Shown here: piece after piece, positions 24,240-33,168 of the stretch | Numbering within the stretch: position 1 is the stretch's first letter | Layout: every line of letters starts with the position of its first letter | Assembly (NCBI RefSeq): GCF_004123805.1 | Contig: NZ_RWJX01000027.1 | Span: 1 to 51,028 of the forward strand | Origin: Cellulomonas endophytica | GTDB lineage: Bacteria; Actinomycetota; Actinomycetes; Actinomycetales; Cellulomonadaceae | Direction of reading: 5' to 3' | DNA length: 51,028 nt | Made by a program: the position numbers and the translations under genes | Notes under the pieces: generated by a model | What the model saw: only the letters and a program-made list of their open reading frames with translations | Told to the model about the DNA's origin: nothing | Database searches by the model: none

Positions 24240-25547
24240 TCAGCGCGTGAGGACCACGAAGCCCCAGGCGTCCAGCGGCAGCCGGTCGCCCAGCGCCACC
24301 GTCCGCCGCTCCCCCGTCACCGCGTCCGTCCAGGTGCCCGCCGCCGGGCCGTCGAGCAGCGTGACCTCGCGCGCCTGCGGCGAGAGGTTGAGCACCGCGA
24401 GCACGGCGTCGTCGCCGGCGTCCCGGACGAACGCGAGCACCGCGGACCGGTCCGTCGTGACGACCTCGACCATCCGCGCCCCCCACACGCCGTTCCACAG
24501 CGCCCGGTGCTCCTTCTTCAGCGCGATCAGCCGCCGGTACAGCTCCCCGCGGGGGTGCTCGCGCCACACGAGGGGGTCCCGCTCGAAGAACTCCAGGCGC
24601 CGGTCGTTGCCGGCCTCCTGGCCGTTGTAGACCAGCGGCATGCCCTCGCCGACGACCGACAGCCAGATCGCCGCCTCGAGCGCGTCGCCGAACATCTCCT
24701 CCTCCGTGCCCTCCCACGCGTTCTTGTCGTGGTTGGACACGAAGGTCATGCGGACCGCGTCCGCGGGGTACGCCTTCTCGTTCCAGGAGTAGTAGACGCG
24801 CAGCGCGTCGACGTCGGCCCGGCCCGTCGCGATGTGGTGCAGCGCCTCGTTCCAGCTCCAGGCGTACGTGAGGTCGAAGGCCCGGCGGTGCAGCTCGCGG
24901 TCCTCCCACTCCGCGAGCAGCACCACGGGCTTGACCGCGTCGAGCGCCGCCCGCACGTCCTCCCAGAAGTCCGTCGGCACGAAGCCGGCCACGTCGCAGC
25001 GGTAGCCGTCCAGGTCGAGCTCGCGCACCCAGCGCACCATCTCGTCGCGCATGTACGCCCGCAGCTCCGGGACCCGGTAGTCGAGGTCGACCACGTCCTC
25101 CCAGTCCCACCACGGCGTCGGCCGCAGCCGCCCCGCCCAGTCGCGCACGTACCAGTCCGGGTGCCGCTCGACGAGCACGCTGTCCCAGGCGGTGTGGTTC
25201 GCGACCCAGTCCAGGATCACCCTCAGCCCGAGCGCGTGCGCCGCGTCGACGAACGCGCGCAGGTCCTCGCGCGTGCCGAGCTCGGCGCTGACGGAGGCGT
25301 AGTCCCTCACGGCGTACGGGCTGCCGAGCGTGCCCTTGCGGTGCAGCTCGCCGATCTCGTGGACCGGCATGAGCCACAGGACCCGGACGCCGAGGTCGGC
25401 CAGGCGCGGCAGGTGCGCCTGCGCGGCCGCGAACGTCCCCTCCGGCGTGAACTGGCGGGTGTTGATCTGGTAGATCGTCGCGTCGTGCAGCCAGTCGGGG
25501 TGCGTGATCGCGATGTCCGACGGGCGCAGGCGGGCGGGCGTGGTCAC
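24240..25547 (-). CDS. GH13 alpha-amylase family protein (short, cytoplasmic)
   Basis: 435 residues from GTG 25547 with GGAG upstream; no signal peptide. All GH13 catalytic regions are visible: ILDWVANHTAWD (region I), LDGYRCDVAGFVP with the nucleophile Asp (region II), VVLLAEWED with the acid/base Glu (region III) and FVSNHDKNAW with the stabilising Asp (region IV). The domain order is compact, without CBM or N-terminal beta domain. It probably degrades imported maltodextrins inside the cell. It closes the malEFG operon, 89 bp after the neopullulanase-like gene. Confidence 0.88.
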   Translation of the reverse strand: MTTPARLRPSDIAITHPDWLHDATIYQINTRQFTPEGTFAAAQAHLPRLADLGVRVLWLMPVHEIGELHRKGTLGSPYAVRDYASVSAELGTREDLRAFVDAAHALGLRVILDWVANHTAWDSVLVERHPDWYVRDWAGRLRPTPWWDWEDVVDLDYRVPELRAYMRDEMVRWVRELDLDGYRCDVAGFVPTDFWEDVRAALDAVKPVVLLAEWEDRELHRRAFDLTYAWSWNEALHHIATGRADVDALRVYYSWNEKAYPADAVRMTFVSNHDKNAWEGTEEEMFGDALEAAIWLSVVGEGMPLVYNGQEAGNDRRLEFFERDPLVWREHPRGELYRRLIALKKEHRALWNGVWGARMVEVVTTDRSAVLAFVRDAGDDAVLAVLNLSPQAREVTLLDGPAAGTWTDAVTGERRTVALGDRLPLDAWGFVVLTR

Positions 25548-25580
25548 TCAGGTCTCCGGTCCGGGTCGGGGTGCGGCGCG

Positions 25581-25625
25581 AGGGTGGGGCGGGAGGGTGG
25601 GGCGGCAGGGTGGGGCGGCAGGGTG
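25581..25625. repeat. 13-bp tandem repeat between the two GH13 genes
   Basis: AGGGTGGGGCGG[GC] occurs at 25581-25593, 25594-25606 and 25607-25619, followed by a partial AGGGTG. It lies in an 89-bp gap upstream of the GH13 gene's GTG on the opposite strand. Confidence 0.85.
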
Positions 25626-25636
25626 CGAGGGGTGGG

Positions 25637-27553
25637 TCAGGCGGTCGGCAGGCGCCAGGCGTGCGCGGCCGGCCCCGCCCCGGGCAGGACGACGTGCCCC
25701 GCGGGCCCGGCGACGAGGGGCTCGCCGACGAGGGTCTCGGCGGCGGCGGCCCCGGGCAGCGCGAGCGCGGCGGCGGGGAGGACCACCGGGGCGTGGTCGG
25801 CGCGCGCGACGTGGACGAGCACGCGCTCGTCGGGGTGCTCGCGCAGGAACGTCATGTGGTCCTCGCCCACGTCGACCCACCGCAGGGAGCCGTGCCGCAG
25901 GGCCGGGGAGGCCCGCCGCAGCGCGATCCACGCACGGTACGCCTCCAGCGTCGGGGTGTCCCACGTGTCCCGCCGGTCCCAGGGGAAGGGGGTGCGCGCG
26001 TGCTCGCCGTCGACGGCCGTGAGCCCCAGCTCGTCGCCCATGAAGACGCTCGGGACGCCCGGCAGGGTCGTCTGGAGGGCCAGCCCGACGAGGTGCCGGC
26101 CGCGCCCGTGACCCTCCCGGTCCACCCCGCCGTGCGTGCCGCCGCCGGCGACGGTCCGGAACCGCGGCGTGTCGTGGGAGTCCAGGTGCAGCGTCGAGGC
26201 CGCCCACGACCGCCACGGCGCGCGCGCGCGGACCTCCCGCAGCGTCGCCACCGCGGCCGTCGCCGGGAGCACCGGCACGGGGACGGGGATGCCGAGGTAG
26301 GACAGCCCGTGCGGCCGGCCGGGGCCCGCCGCCGAGCCCCCGTTGAGCCACGTCCACACCGGACGCGTGAAGGAGGCGTAGTCCATCGTCCCGTGCCAGC
26401 CGTCGCCGTCCAGGTCCCCCGCGGCGTCGTGGCCGTGCTCGGCGAGCAGCCACCGGTCGGGCGGCATCGTCGCGCGCACGGACCGCGCCACGTCGTGCGC
26501 GAGGTCGGCCGTGCCGAGGCGCCCCGTCATGTTGGCGACGTCGATGCGCCACCCGTCCAGGCCCGCCCGCAGCCACCGGTCGACGACGGAGCCCGGGCCC
26601 TCGTGCAGGGCCCGCCGCAGGCCCGGGGCCGCGTGGTCGAGCTTCGGCAGGGAGGGCACGTCGAGCCAGGAGACGTAGTCGTGGGGGTGCTCGCGGAAGG
26701 TGTAGTACGCCGCCTCCGGCGCGCCGGGGTCGGCCTGGGCGCGGCGGAACCACTCGTGCCCGTCGCCGGTGTGGTTGAGGGTGAGGTCCCCCACGACGCG
26801 CAGGCCCCGCGCGTGCGCCGCCGCGACGAGCCGGCCCAGCGCCTCGTCGCCCCCGAGCAGCGGGTCGACCCGGTCGAACGTGACCGCGTCGTAGCGGTGG
26901 TTCGACCGGCCCTCGAACACGGGGGTGAGGTAGAGCAGCGTCGCGCCCAGGTCGACCACGTGGTCCAGGTGCGCCACGACGCCGTCGAGGTCGCCCCCGT
27001 ACAGCTGCCGGGGCGTGAGCGGTCCCCGGTGCACGACGGGGTCGTCCCAGGCCGCCGGCACCGCCCACGCCGGCGGCGTGCGCACCGCCCCGGACCGCGC
27101 GAAGCGGTCCGGGAAGACCTGGTAGGCCACCTGGTCCGCCACCCAGCCCGGCGGCCCGGGGTGCGTGGCCAGGCGGAAGTCGTGCGCGTCGGACACGTCC
27201 CGCGCGTGCAGCCCCGTCCCGTCGAGGACGGAGTAGCGACCGCCCTCGACGAGCACGAAGCGGTAGGACGTGACGGGGTTGGCCACCTCGAGGTCGGCGA
27301 CGAACCACGCGCCCGCCGCGTCGGAGCCGTCGAGCCGCGCCGGGCGGAGCACGGGCTCGCCGTCCCGCACCGAGCGCAGCACGACGGTGGCGTCCCGGGC
27401 GTCGGCGCCGGGCACCGACGGGACGCGCACCCGCACGGGGACGGTGTCCCCGGGCGCGGGCGTGCCCTGCGGTCCGTAGAGCGGCGAGCCGTCGTGGTGG
27501 GGCTGGTCGAGCGGGCGGCGCCGGTCGGGGGCGGCTGCCGTCGTGCCCGTCAT
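25637..27553 (-). CDS. GH13 neopullulanase / maltogenic amylase-like enzyme
   Basis: 638 residues; the ATG shares its first base with the malG stop (TGATG). An N-terminal beta domain (about 25-125; CBM34-like) precedes the barrel. Catalytic regions: VVGDLTLNHTGDGH (I), LDGWRIDVANMTGR with nucleophile Asp (II), WLLAEHGHDA with acid/base Glu (III) and LDSHDTPRF (IV); YQVFPDRFARSG is typical of the neopullulanase/cyclomaltodextrinase group. The C-terminal domain is beta-rich. With no signal peptide and malEFG upstream it should cut imported maltodextrins or cyclodextrins. Exact specificity is not readable. Confidence 0.88.
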   Translation of the reverse strand: MTGTTAAAPDRRRPLDQPHHDGSPLYGPQGTPAPGDTVPVRVRVPSVPGADARDATVVLRSVRDGEPVLRPARLDGSDAAGAWFVADLEVANPVTSYRFVLVEGGRYSVLDGTGLHARDVSDAHDFRLATHPGPPGWVADQVAYQVFPDRFARSGAVRTPPAWAVPAAWDDPVVHRGPLTPRQLYGGDLDGVVAHLDHVVDLGATLLYLTPVFEGRSNHRYDAVTFDRVDPLLGGDEALGRLVAAAHARGLRVVGDLTLNHTGDGHEWFRRAQADPGAPEAAYYTFREHPHDYVSWLDVPSLPKLDHAAPGLRRALHEGPGSVVDRWLRAGLDGWRIDVANMTGRLGTADLAHDVARSVRATMPPDRWLLAEHGHDAAGDLDGDGWHGTMDYASFTRPVWTWLNGGSAAGPGRPHGLSYLGIPVPVPVLPATAAVATLREVRARAPWRSWAASTLHLDSHDTPRFRTVAGGGTHGGVDREGHGRGRHLVGLALQTTLPGVPSVFMGDELGLTAVDGEHARTPFPWDRRDTWDTPTLEAYRAWIALRRASPALRHGSLRWVDVGEDHMTFLREHPDERVLVHVARADHAPVVLPAAALALPGAAAAETLVGEPLVAGPAGHVVLPGAGPAAHAWRLPTA

Positions 27554-28497
27554 CAGCCCTTGACCGCGCCGGCCGTGATGCCCCCGACGATGTACTTCTG
27601 CAGGTACTGGAAGAGCAGCACGACGGGGATCGACACGACGACGGACGCCGCGGCGAACCACCCGAGGTTGTTGGACCGGTCCGCGTCGAGCACGCCGTAG
27701 AGCCCGACCGCCACCGTCTTGATGTTCGTCTCCCGCAGGAAGATCGAGGCGAGGAGGAACTCGCCGAAGACCCCGACGAAGACGAGCAGGCCCGTCGTCG
27801 CCAGGATCGGGCGGACCAGCGGCAGGATCACCTGGAAGAACACCTGGGCGTGGCCGGCGCCGTCGATCTTCGCGGCCTCGTCGAGCTCGATGGGGATGGA
27901 GTCGAAGAAGCCCTTGATGAGCCACACCTGCCCGAGGGCGCCGCCGAGCATGATGAGGATGTAGCCCGGCAGGGTGTCGAGCCCGATCTGCGGCACCGAC
28001 CGGCCCAGGTCGGTGAACATCTGGAACAGCGCCACGGCGGCGAGGAACTGCGGGAAGAGCTGGATGAGCAGCAGGGTGAGCAGCCCGCCGCGCCGGCCCT
28101 TGAACCGGAACCGCGAGAACGCGTACGCGGCGAGGGCCGAGGCGAAGAGCTGGCCCGCGACCACCACGACCGCGACGAGCAACGTGTTGAGGAACCAGCG
28201 CACGAACGGGCGGCCGGGGTTGCCGAACAGCTCCTCGTAGTTCACCCAGCTGATCGTCGTGGGGAACAGGTCGGTGGAGACCACGGAGCCGATGGGGTTC
28301 ACGGACGCGGACAGGATGTAGAGGATCGGGATGATGGCGTAGACGATCGCGAGGACGCCGACGACGTGCCGCCACCCCACCTCCTGCCACCAGCGTCGCC
28401 GGCGCCGCCCGGCGCGCGTCCGGTCGTCGCCGGGGGTGCTGCCGCCCCTGCCGCCCGCGCGGGTGGTGGGTCCGGTCGTGGGGGCCACGGTGCTCAT
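27553..28497 (-). CDS. malG: maltose/maltodextrin ABC transporter permease MalG
   Basis: 314 residues; ATG start overlapping the malF stop (ATGA). A charged N-terminal tail rich in Arg (about 1-38) is followed by six transmembrane helices and the EAA loop as DEAAKIDGAGHAQVFFQVILP, the contact with the ATPase. It ends IVGGITAGAVKG, the usual MalG C terminus. Partner of MalF and MalE in import of maltodextrins. Confidence 0.94.
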   Translation of the reverse strand: MSTVAPTTGPTTRAGGRGGSTPGDDRTRAGRRRRRWWQEVGWRHVVGVLAIVYAIIPILYILSASVNPIGSVVSTDLFPTTISWVNYEELFGNPGRPFVRWFLNTLLVAVVVVAGQLFASALAAYAFSRFRFKGRRGGLLTLLLIQLFPQFLAAVALFQMFTDLGRSVPQIGLDTLPGYILIMLGGALGQVWLIKGFFDSIPIELDEAAKIDGAGHAQVFFQVILPLVRPILATTGLLVFVGVFGEFLLASIFLRETNIKTVAVGLYGVLDADRSNNLGWFAAASVVVSIPVVLLFQYLQKYIVGGITAGAVKG

Positions 28498-30128
28498 CGG
28501 TTCACGTCCTCGAGGCTGCGGGTCGCGCGGAACTGGGCCGCCGCGAGAAGGCCGGTCAGGATGAAGAGCAGCACGGAGATCGCCGAGGCGAACCCGATCT
28601 GCTGGGCCGCGTTGCCGAAGGCGAGGCGGTAGGTGTAGCTGATGAGGATGTCGGTGCCGCCGGCCGTCGGGTTCGCCGGGCTGAACGGGCCGCCCTCCGT
28701 GAGCAGCTGGATGGCGTTGAAGTTGTTGAAGTTGAACGCGAAGGACGCCACGAGCAGCGGGGCCACCGCGACGAGCAGCAGCGGCAGGACGACCTTCCGG
28801 AACTGCATGAAGCCGTTCGCGCCGTCGAGCGACGCCGCCTCCTTGAGGTCCCCCGGGATGGACTGCAGCGCCCCCGTGCAGATGAGGAACATGTACGGGA
28901 AGCCCATCCACAGGTTCGTCAGCAGCACGGCCAGCCGCGCCGTCCCGGTCTGCCCGAGCCAGTTGACGTCCAGCCCGAGCAGGTCGTTCACGAGCCCGAA
29001 GTCGCGGTTCCAGAAGCCGGACCAGATGGACAGGGCGATGAAGCCCGGGATGGCGTAGGGCAGCAGGATGAGCGAGCGGTAGAGCCGCTGGCCCCGCACC
29101 CGGTCGTCGTTCATCACGACCGCCAGGGCCAGCCCGAGGAAGAACGTGGACCCGACGGACCCGACGGCGAACAGCAGCGTCCACAGGAAGATGCTGATGA
29201 AGTCGCTGCTGATGGCGGGGTCGGTGAAGGCCCGCACGTAGTTCTGGAGGCCGATGCTCTCGCCCCACGACTGGTCGGACAGGCGCGTGCCGTCCTCGGC
29301 GGTGAAGTAGGAGCGGTCGCCGCTGGCCGCGCGCTGCGGCGTGTAGACCTCGCCGGTCTCGCTGTTCGTGATGGTGTCGGCCGCCTCGTCGTAGACGAGC
29401 GGCGACGTGAGCTCGACCGCGCTGAACCCCTGCTGCCGGATGACGCTGTTCTCGCCCGCCGGCACCGTGAAGCCCTCGAGGCCGCCGCCCGCCTGGCCGG
29501 CGTCGTTGATCTGCGAACGCGTCAGCAGCGTGACGCCGGGGACCTCGGTGACGACGCCGTCCGTGATGGTCGCGTCGTCGGCGCCGAGCTCGGTGAGGCC
29601 CTCGGCGTCGCCCGCGAACGCGTCGCCGGTGGCCTCGTCGACGAGGTAGAACGTGAAGGGCCCGTCCGCGACGCCACCCGTGGTGCCCACGGCGAGCGTG
29701 TAGGACGGGGCGTCGGGGACCTGCACCGCGGACGCGCCGATGATGCGCGTGACGGTGGCCTCCTTCGTGCCGCGGGTGCCGTCGCCGTAGTTCGTGGAGC
29801 TGAGCTGCGCCGTCATGAGGATCGGGTAGACCACGAACACGACGAGGAACAGCGAGCCCGGCACGAGGTACTTGAGCGGGACCGCGCGCTTCGTGGCGTA
29901 GACCGCGAGCAGGACGACGACGACCGCCCAGAGGCCACCGACGAACACCCAGGAGCCGTCGCGCACGAGCGCGGGGGTGACGGCGATCGCCAGGCCGGCG
30001 ACGAGGCCGAGCAGGACGACCTTGACGACGAGCGGCAGGACCGTCGAGGTGCCCCGCCCCGCGAGCGTCGAGCGGGGGCGGGACCGGTCCGGCGGTGGGG
30101 TGACGAGGCGGCTGGGGGCGATGGTCAC
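28494..30128 (-). CDS. malF: maltose/maltodextrin ABC transporter permease MalF
   Basis: 544 residues, GTG start. Three N-terminal helices (about 30-120) are followed by a large extracytoplasmic insertion of about 165 residues (roughly 125-290, starting after SSTNYGDGTRGTKEA) corresponding to the MalF P2 loop that contacts the binding protein, then further helices and the EAA loop KEAASLDGANGFMQFRKVVL. The preserved P2 loop marks it as true MalF rather than a generic CUT1 permease. Operon order malE-malF-malG; no malK here. Confidence 0.94.
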   Translation of the reverse strand: MTIAPSRLVTPPPDRSRPRSTLAGRGTSTVLPLVVKVVLLGLVAGLAIAVTPALVRDGSWVFVGGLWAVVVVLLAVYATKRAVPLKYLVPGSLFLVVFVVYPILMTAQLSSTNYGDGTRGTKEATVTRIIGASAVQVPDAPSYTLAVGTTGGVADGPFTFYLVDEATGDAFAGDAEGLTELGADDATITDGVVTEVPGVTLLTRSQINDAGQAGGGLEGFTVPAGENSVIRQQGFSAVELTSPLVYDEAADTITNSETGEVYTPQRAASGDRSYFTAEDGTRLSDQSWGESIGLQNYVRAFTDPAISSDFISIFLWTLLFAVGSVGSTFFLGLALAVVMNDDRVRGQRLYRSLILLPYAIPGFIALSIWSGFWNRDFGLVNDLLGLDVNWLGQTGTARLAVLLTNLWMGFPYMFLICTGALQSIPGDLKEAASLDGANGFMQFRKVVLPLLLVAVAPLLVASFAFNFNNFNAIQLLTEGGPFSPANPTAGGTDILISYTYRLAFGNAAQQIGFASAISVLLFILTGLLAAAQFRATRSLEDVNR

Positions 30129-30368
30129 GGAGGGCTCCGGGTGGCGCGGGCGGCGGGGCGCGGGAGGGGCGCGAGGAGGGCGGGCGGCGCCACGCCGGCG
30201 GGTCGGCCGGGCGACGGCGGTGTCGCGGGGGTGCGCCGGGGCGCGGGGGTGCGGGGGTGCGGGCGTCCGGCCGCCGGGGAAGGGCGCGGCGGCCGAGGGG
30301 GGTGTCCGGCGACGGGCCGCCCGCCCCCGGGGCCCGGCGTCGGCCGGGTCCCGGGGGCGGGCGTCGGG

Positions 30369-31670
30369 TCAGGAGCCCGCGATGGCCGCGGAGATGGTGT
30401 CCTGGGCCTGCTGCATCGTCGTCGCCGGGTCGGCGCCGCCGATGATGGCCGAGTAGGCCTGGCCGAGCGGGGCCCACACCTCCGCCATCGCGGGCAGAGC
30501 GGGCATCGGGTTCCCGTTGTCCGCCGCCTGCGCGAAGGTCTCGAAGTCGGGGTTGTCCGCCGCGATCGCCTGACGGACCTCCGTGAGGGCCGGGGGCAGG
30601 TTCGCCAGCTCGTACATCGTGGTCATCGCCTCGGCGTTGTTCACGCCGTTGGTGACGAACTCCTGGGCGAAGGTCTTGTTCTGGCCGTTGGAGGCGACGT
30701 AGAAGGCCTGCGCGCCGAGGAACGGCTGGGCGGGCTGCTGCCCGGCGAACCCGGGGACGGGCTGGATCGTGTAGGCGTCCTCGCCGATGCCGGCGCGGAT
30801 GTCGTTGAGCGCCCACGGGCCCGAGATGAGGCACGCGGCCCGGCCCTCGGCGAACAGCGCGATGCTGTTGTCGCCGTTGACCGACCGGCGCAGGACGTTG
30901 GAGCCCGCCTCGCCGAGGTCGTAGATCTTCTGCGCCGCGGCGAGGCCGCCCGGCGTCGCGAGCCCGAGGTCGTCGGCGTTGTAGGTGCCGTCCGGGTTCT
31001 GCCCGAAGAGGTAGCCACCCATCGAGGTGAGGACCGGCTGCATGTGGTACGCGTCGCCCACGTCGCCCTGCGCGACGTTGAGCGCGGACTCGACCTGGCC
31101 GCCGTCGACCGCGGCCTGGCCGGCGGCGATGACGTCCTCGAGCGTGGCGTACGTGTCGGGCGCGTACTGCTTGTTGCAGTAGAGCGCCAGCGCCTCGACG
31201 CCGTAGGGCAGCCCGTAGATCTGGCCGTCGTAGGTCACGGCCTGGATGGCGTTCTCGGCGTACCCGCCGAGGTCCGCGGCCGACAGCTGCAGCGGGTCGA
31301 CCGCGCCGTTCTGGACCATCTGGCCGATCCAGTCGTGGGCGCCGACGACGACGTCCGGGCCGTTGCCGGCCTGGTTCGCGGTGATGAAGTCCGAGCGGGT
31401 GTTGACGATGGCCTGCACGCCGACCGAGATGCCGTTCTCCTCGGCGAACGCGTCGGCCACCGCCTGGACGGCGTCGAGCTTGAGGGCGTCGGTCCAGATG
31501 ACGAGCTCCTCGTCGCCCCGGACGGGGGCGGCGCTCTCGCTGGCGACGGGCTCGCTCGCCTCGGGGGCGGCGCCGGTCTCCTCGGTGCTGCCCCCGCCGC
31601 CGCCGCTGCAGGCGGCGGCGAGCATGCCCACGCTGGCGATGAGGGCGATCCTCGATGTGATGCTGCGCAT
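30369..31670 (-). CDS. malE: maltose/maltodextrin-binding lipoprotein MalE
   Basis: 433 residues from ATG 31670 with AGGA upstream. A lipoprotein signal peptide (MRSITSRIALIASVGMLAAA) ends in the Cys at residue 21; the -3 position is Ala rather than Leu, a slightly weak lipobox. A Gly/Ser/Glu linker follows, then the two-lobed binding protein with EELVIWTDALKLDAVQ, NGPDVVVGAHDWIGQM, GLPYGVEALALYCNK and SGPWALNDIRAG, all characteristic of MalE. It captures maltodextrins and delivers them to MalFG. A 240-bp GC-rich gap separates it from malF, and its promoter region is shared with a divergent LacI gene. Confidence 0.94.
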   Translation of the reverse strand: MRSITSRIALIASVGMLAAACSGGGGGSTEETGAAPEASEPVASESAAPVRGDEELVIWTDALKLDAVQAVADAFAEENGISVGVQAIVNTRSDFITANQAGNGPDVVVGAHDWIGQMVQNGAVDPLQLSAADLGGYAENAIQAVTYDGQIYGLPYGVEALALYCNKQYAPDTYATLEDVIAAGQAAVDGGQVESALNVAQGDVGDAYHMQPVLTSMGGYLFGQNPDGTYNADDLGLATPGGLAAAQKIYDLGEAGSNVLRRSVNGDNSIALFAEGRAACLISGPWALNDIRAGIGEDAYTIQPVPGFAGQQPAQPFLGAQAFYVASNGQNKTFAQEFVTNGVNNAEAMTTMYELANLPPALTEVRQAIAADNPDFETFAQAADNGNPMPALPAMAEVWAPLGQAYSAIIGGADPATTMQQAQDTISAAIAGS

Positions 31671-31752
31671 GTCGTCCTGTCTCTCCGTCGTTGGAAGTGG
31701 CCGGCGACGCGGCGGTCGTCCTCGACGAGGACCGCCACGCTGCGACCCCGTC

Positions 31753-31793
31753 ACCGTAGCAACTCGTTTTCACGGCCAGCAAGACGCTGTCAA
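31753..31793 (-). promoter_or_regulatory. malE promoter region with MalR-like half sites
   Basis: On the minus strand TTGCTG (31782-31777), an 18-bp spacer and TACGGT (31758-31753) form a possible promoter; a TTGACA lies just upstream (31793-31788). TGCAA/TTGCA-type half sites (CTGCAACGG at about 31795-31803, TTGCTAC near 31757-31763) are present, resembling the CTTGCAG motif known around Streptomyces mal genes. Confidence 0.35.
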
Positions 31794-31845
31794 TCCGTTG
31801 CAGAACCGTGACCCGACGGGAGGGGCGAGCCCCTACGCTCCAGCC

Positions 31846-33066
31846 GTGCCCACCGCCGTGCCGCCCCGGACGCCCACGGCCGTCCCCGCCGCTCCCGGCG
31901 CCCCCGCCCCGGCGGCACCCGGCGCCGCCGCCCCCGCCGCTGCCGCTGCCGGCGCCGCCCGCGCGCACCGGCCGCCCGTGCTGGCCGAGGTCGCCGCCCG
32001 GGCCGAGGTCAGCGTCGCCACCGTCAGCCGCGTCCTCAACGACCGGGGCGGCTCGGCGGCGGCCCGCCGTCGGGTCGGCACCGCGCTCGACGTCCTGGGC
32101 TACGAGCGCCCCGCCCACCTCGCCGAGCGTGCGACGCCCCCGGTGCCGGACGGGGTCGGCGTGCCCGAGCCCGTCGCCCGCGGCCTCGTCGGGCTGGTCC
32201 TGCCGGACCTCGGCAACCCCGTCTTCCCCCGCTTCGCCGGGGTCGTCGAGCGCTGCCTCGCGGCCGCCGGCCTGACCCCGCTGCTGTGCACCCTCACGCC
32301 CGGCGGCGTGCACGAGGACGCCTACGTCCGCGTCCTGCGGGCGCACGGCGCGGCGGGCGTCGTCTTCGCCTCCGGCCTCCACGCGAACACGGAGGCCGAC
32401 CCGGCCCGCTACCACGCGCTGCACGCCGACGGCATGCCGTTCGTGCTGGTCAACGGAGCGGTCCCCGGACTGGACGTGCCGGCCGTGGCGCACGACGACG
32501 CGCTCGGCACGCGCCAGGCCGTGCGCCACCTGCGCCAGCTCGGGCACGTCCGCGTGGGCCTGGTCCTCGGGCCCGTCCGGTACACCCCGAGCCGACGGCG
32601 CGCGGCGGCCTTCGCGGCCCTCGTCGCCGAGCGCGAGCTGGGCCCGGAGGCGGCCGGGCTCGTCGCCCACGACGAGTACGGGGCCGAGGGCGGGGAGCGG
32701 GCCGCCGCCCGGCTGCTCGCGGCGGGGGCGACGGCGCTCGTCTGCGCCTCCGACCTCCAGGCCCTGGGCGCGGTCCGGGCCGTCCGCGCCGCGGGCCTGG
32801 CGGTGCCCGGGGACGTCTCCGTCGTCGGCTCCGACGACTCGCCGCTGCTGCGCTTCACCGACCCGCCCCTGACCACGGTGCGGCAGGACGTGGAGGGCGT
32901 GGGCGCCACCGCGGTGCAGGCGCTGCTCGACGAGATGCGCGGCGGCCGGGCGGCCCCCGGCGGGGGTGCGCGCACGGAGATCCTGCTGCCGCCCGAGCTC
33001 GTGCTGCGCGGCACGACGGCACCGCCGTCGGCGCGGTCGTTGCAGCGTCTCGTCGCCGCCCGTTAG
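31846..33066 (+). CDS. LacI family regulator, MalR paralogue with Ala/Pro-rich N-terminal extension
   Basis: 406 residues from GTG 31846; a TACGCT -10 hexamer (31833-31838) ends seven bases before the GTG, suggesting a leaderless transcript. Residues 1 to about 45 are almost entirely Ala and Pro, an extension absent from typical family members. HTH follows (LAEVAARAEVSVATVSRVLN). The hinge region lacks the usual PNxxARxL helix and instead holds an insertion (ERATPPVPDGVGVPEPVARG). The effector domain closely parallels the next gene: both contain PLLCT, SGLHA, FVLVNGA/VVFVNGA, LRQLGHVRVGL/LVQLGHRRIGL and DSPLLRFTDPPLTTVRQ. Divergent from malE, it probably controls malEFG, but the altered hinge raises doubt about operator binding. 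Confidence 0.85.
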   Translation: MPTAVPPRTPTAVPAAPGAPAPAAPGAAAPAAAAAGAARAHRPPVLAEVAARAEVSVATVSRVLNDRGGSAAARRRVGTALDVLGYERPAHLAERATPPVPDGVGVPEPVARGLVGLVLPDLGNPVFPRFAGVVERCLAAAGLTPLLCTLTPGGVHEDAYVRVLRAHGAAGVVFASGLHANTEADPARYHALHADGMPFVLVNGAVPGLDVPAVAHDDALGTRQAVRHLRQLGHVRVGLVLGPVRYTPSRRRAAAFAALVAERELGPEAAGLVAHDEYGAEGGERAAARLLAAGATALVCASDLQALGAVRAVRAAGLAVPGDVSVVGSDDSPLLRFTDPPLTTVRQDVEGVGATAVQALLDEMRGGRAAPGGGARTEILLPPELVLRGTTAPPSARSLQRLVAAR

Positions 33067-33083
33067 ATTGCGGCGCACACGCG

Positions 33084-33100
33084 CTTGCAAGACATGCAAC
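33084..33100. promoter_or_regulatory. MalR-like operator upstream of the second regulator
   Basis: CTTGCAAGACATGCAAC: an 8-bp palindrome CTTGCAAG overlapping an inverted repeat TTGCA-N5-TGCAA (33085-33099). It lies 69 bp before the GTG start. The word matches the CTTGCAG/CTGCAAG family of sites reported for Streptomyces MalR/Reg1. Confidence 0.6.
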
Positions 33101-33168
33101 GCTTTTCCAGGCGTCGCCCGGGGGCACGACCCGGGCGACGCCGGCACGGACCAGGACGAGGAGGTCTG

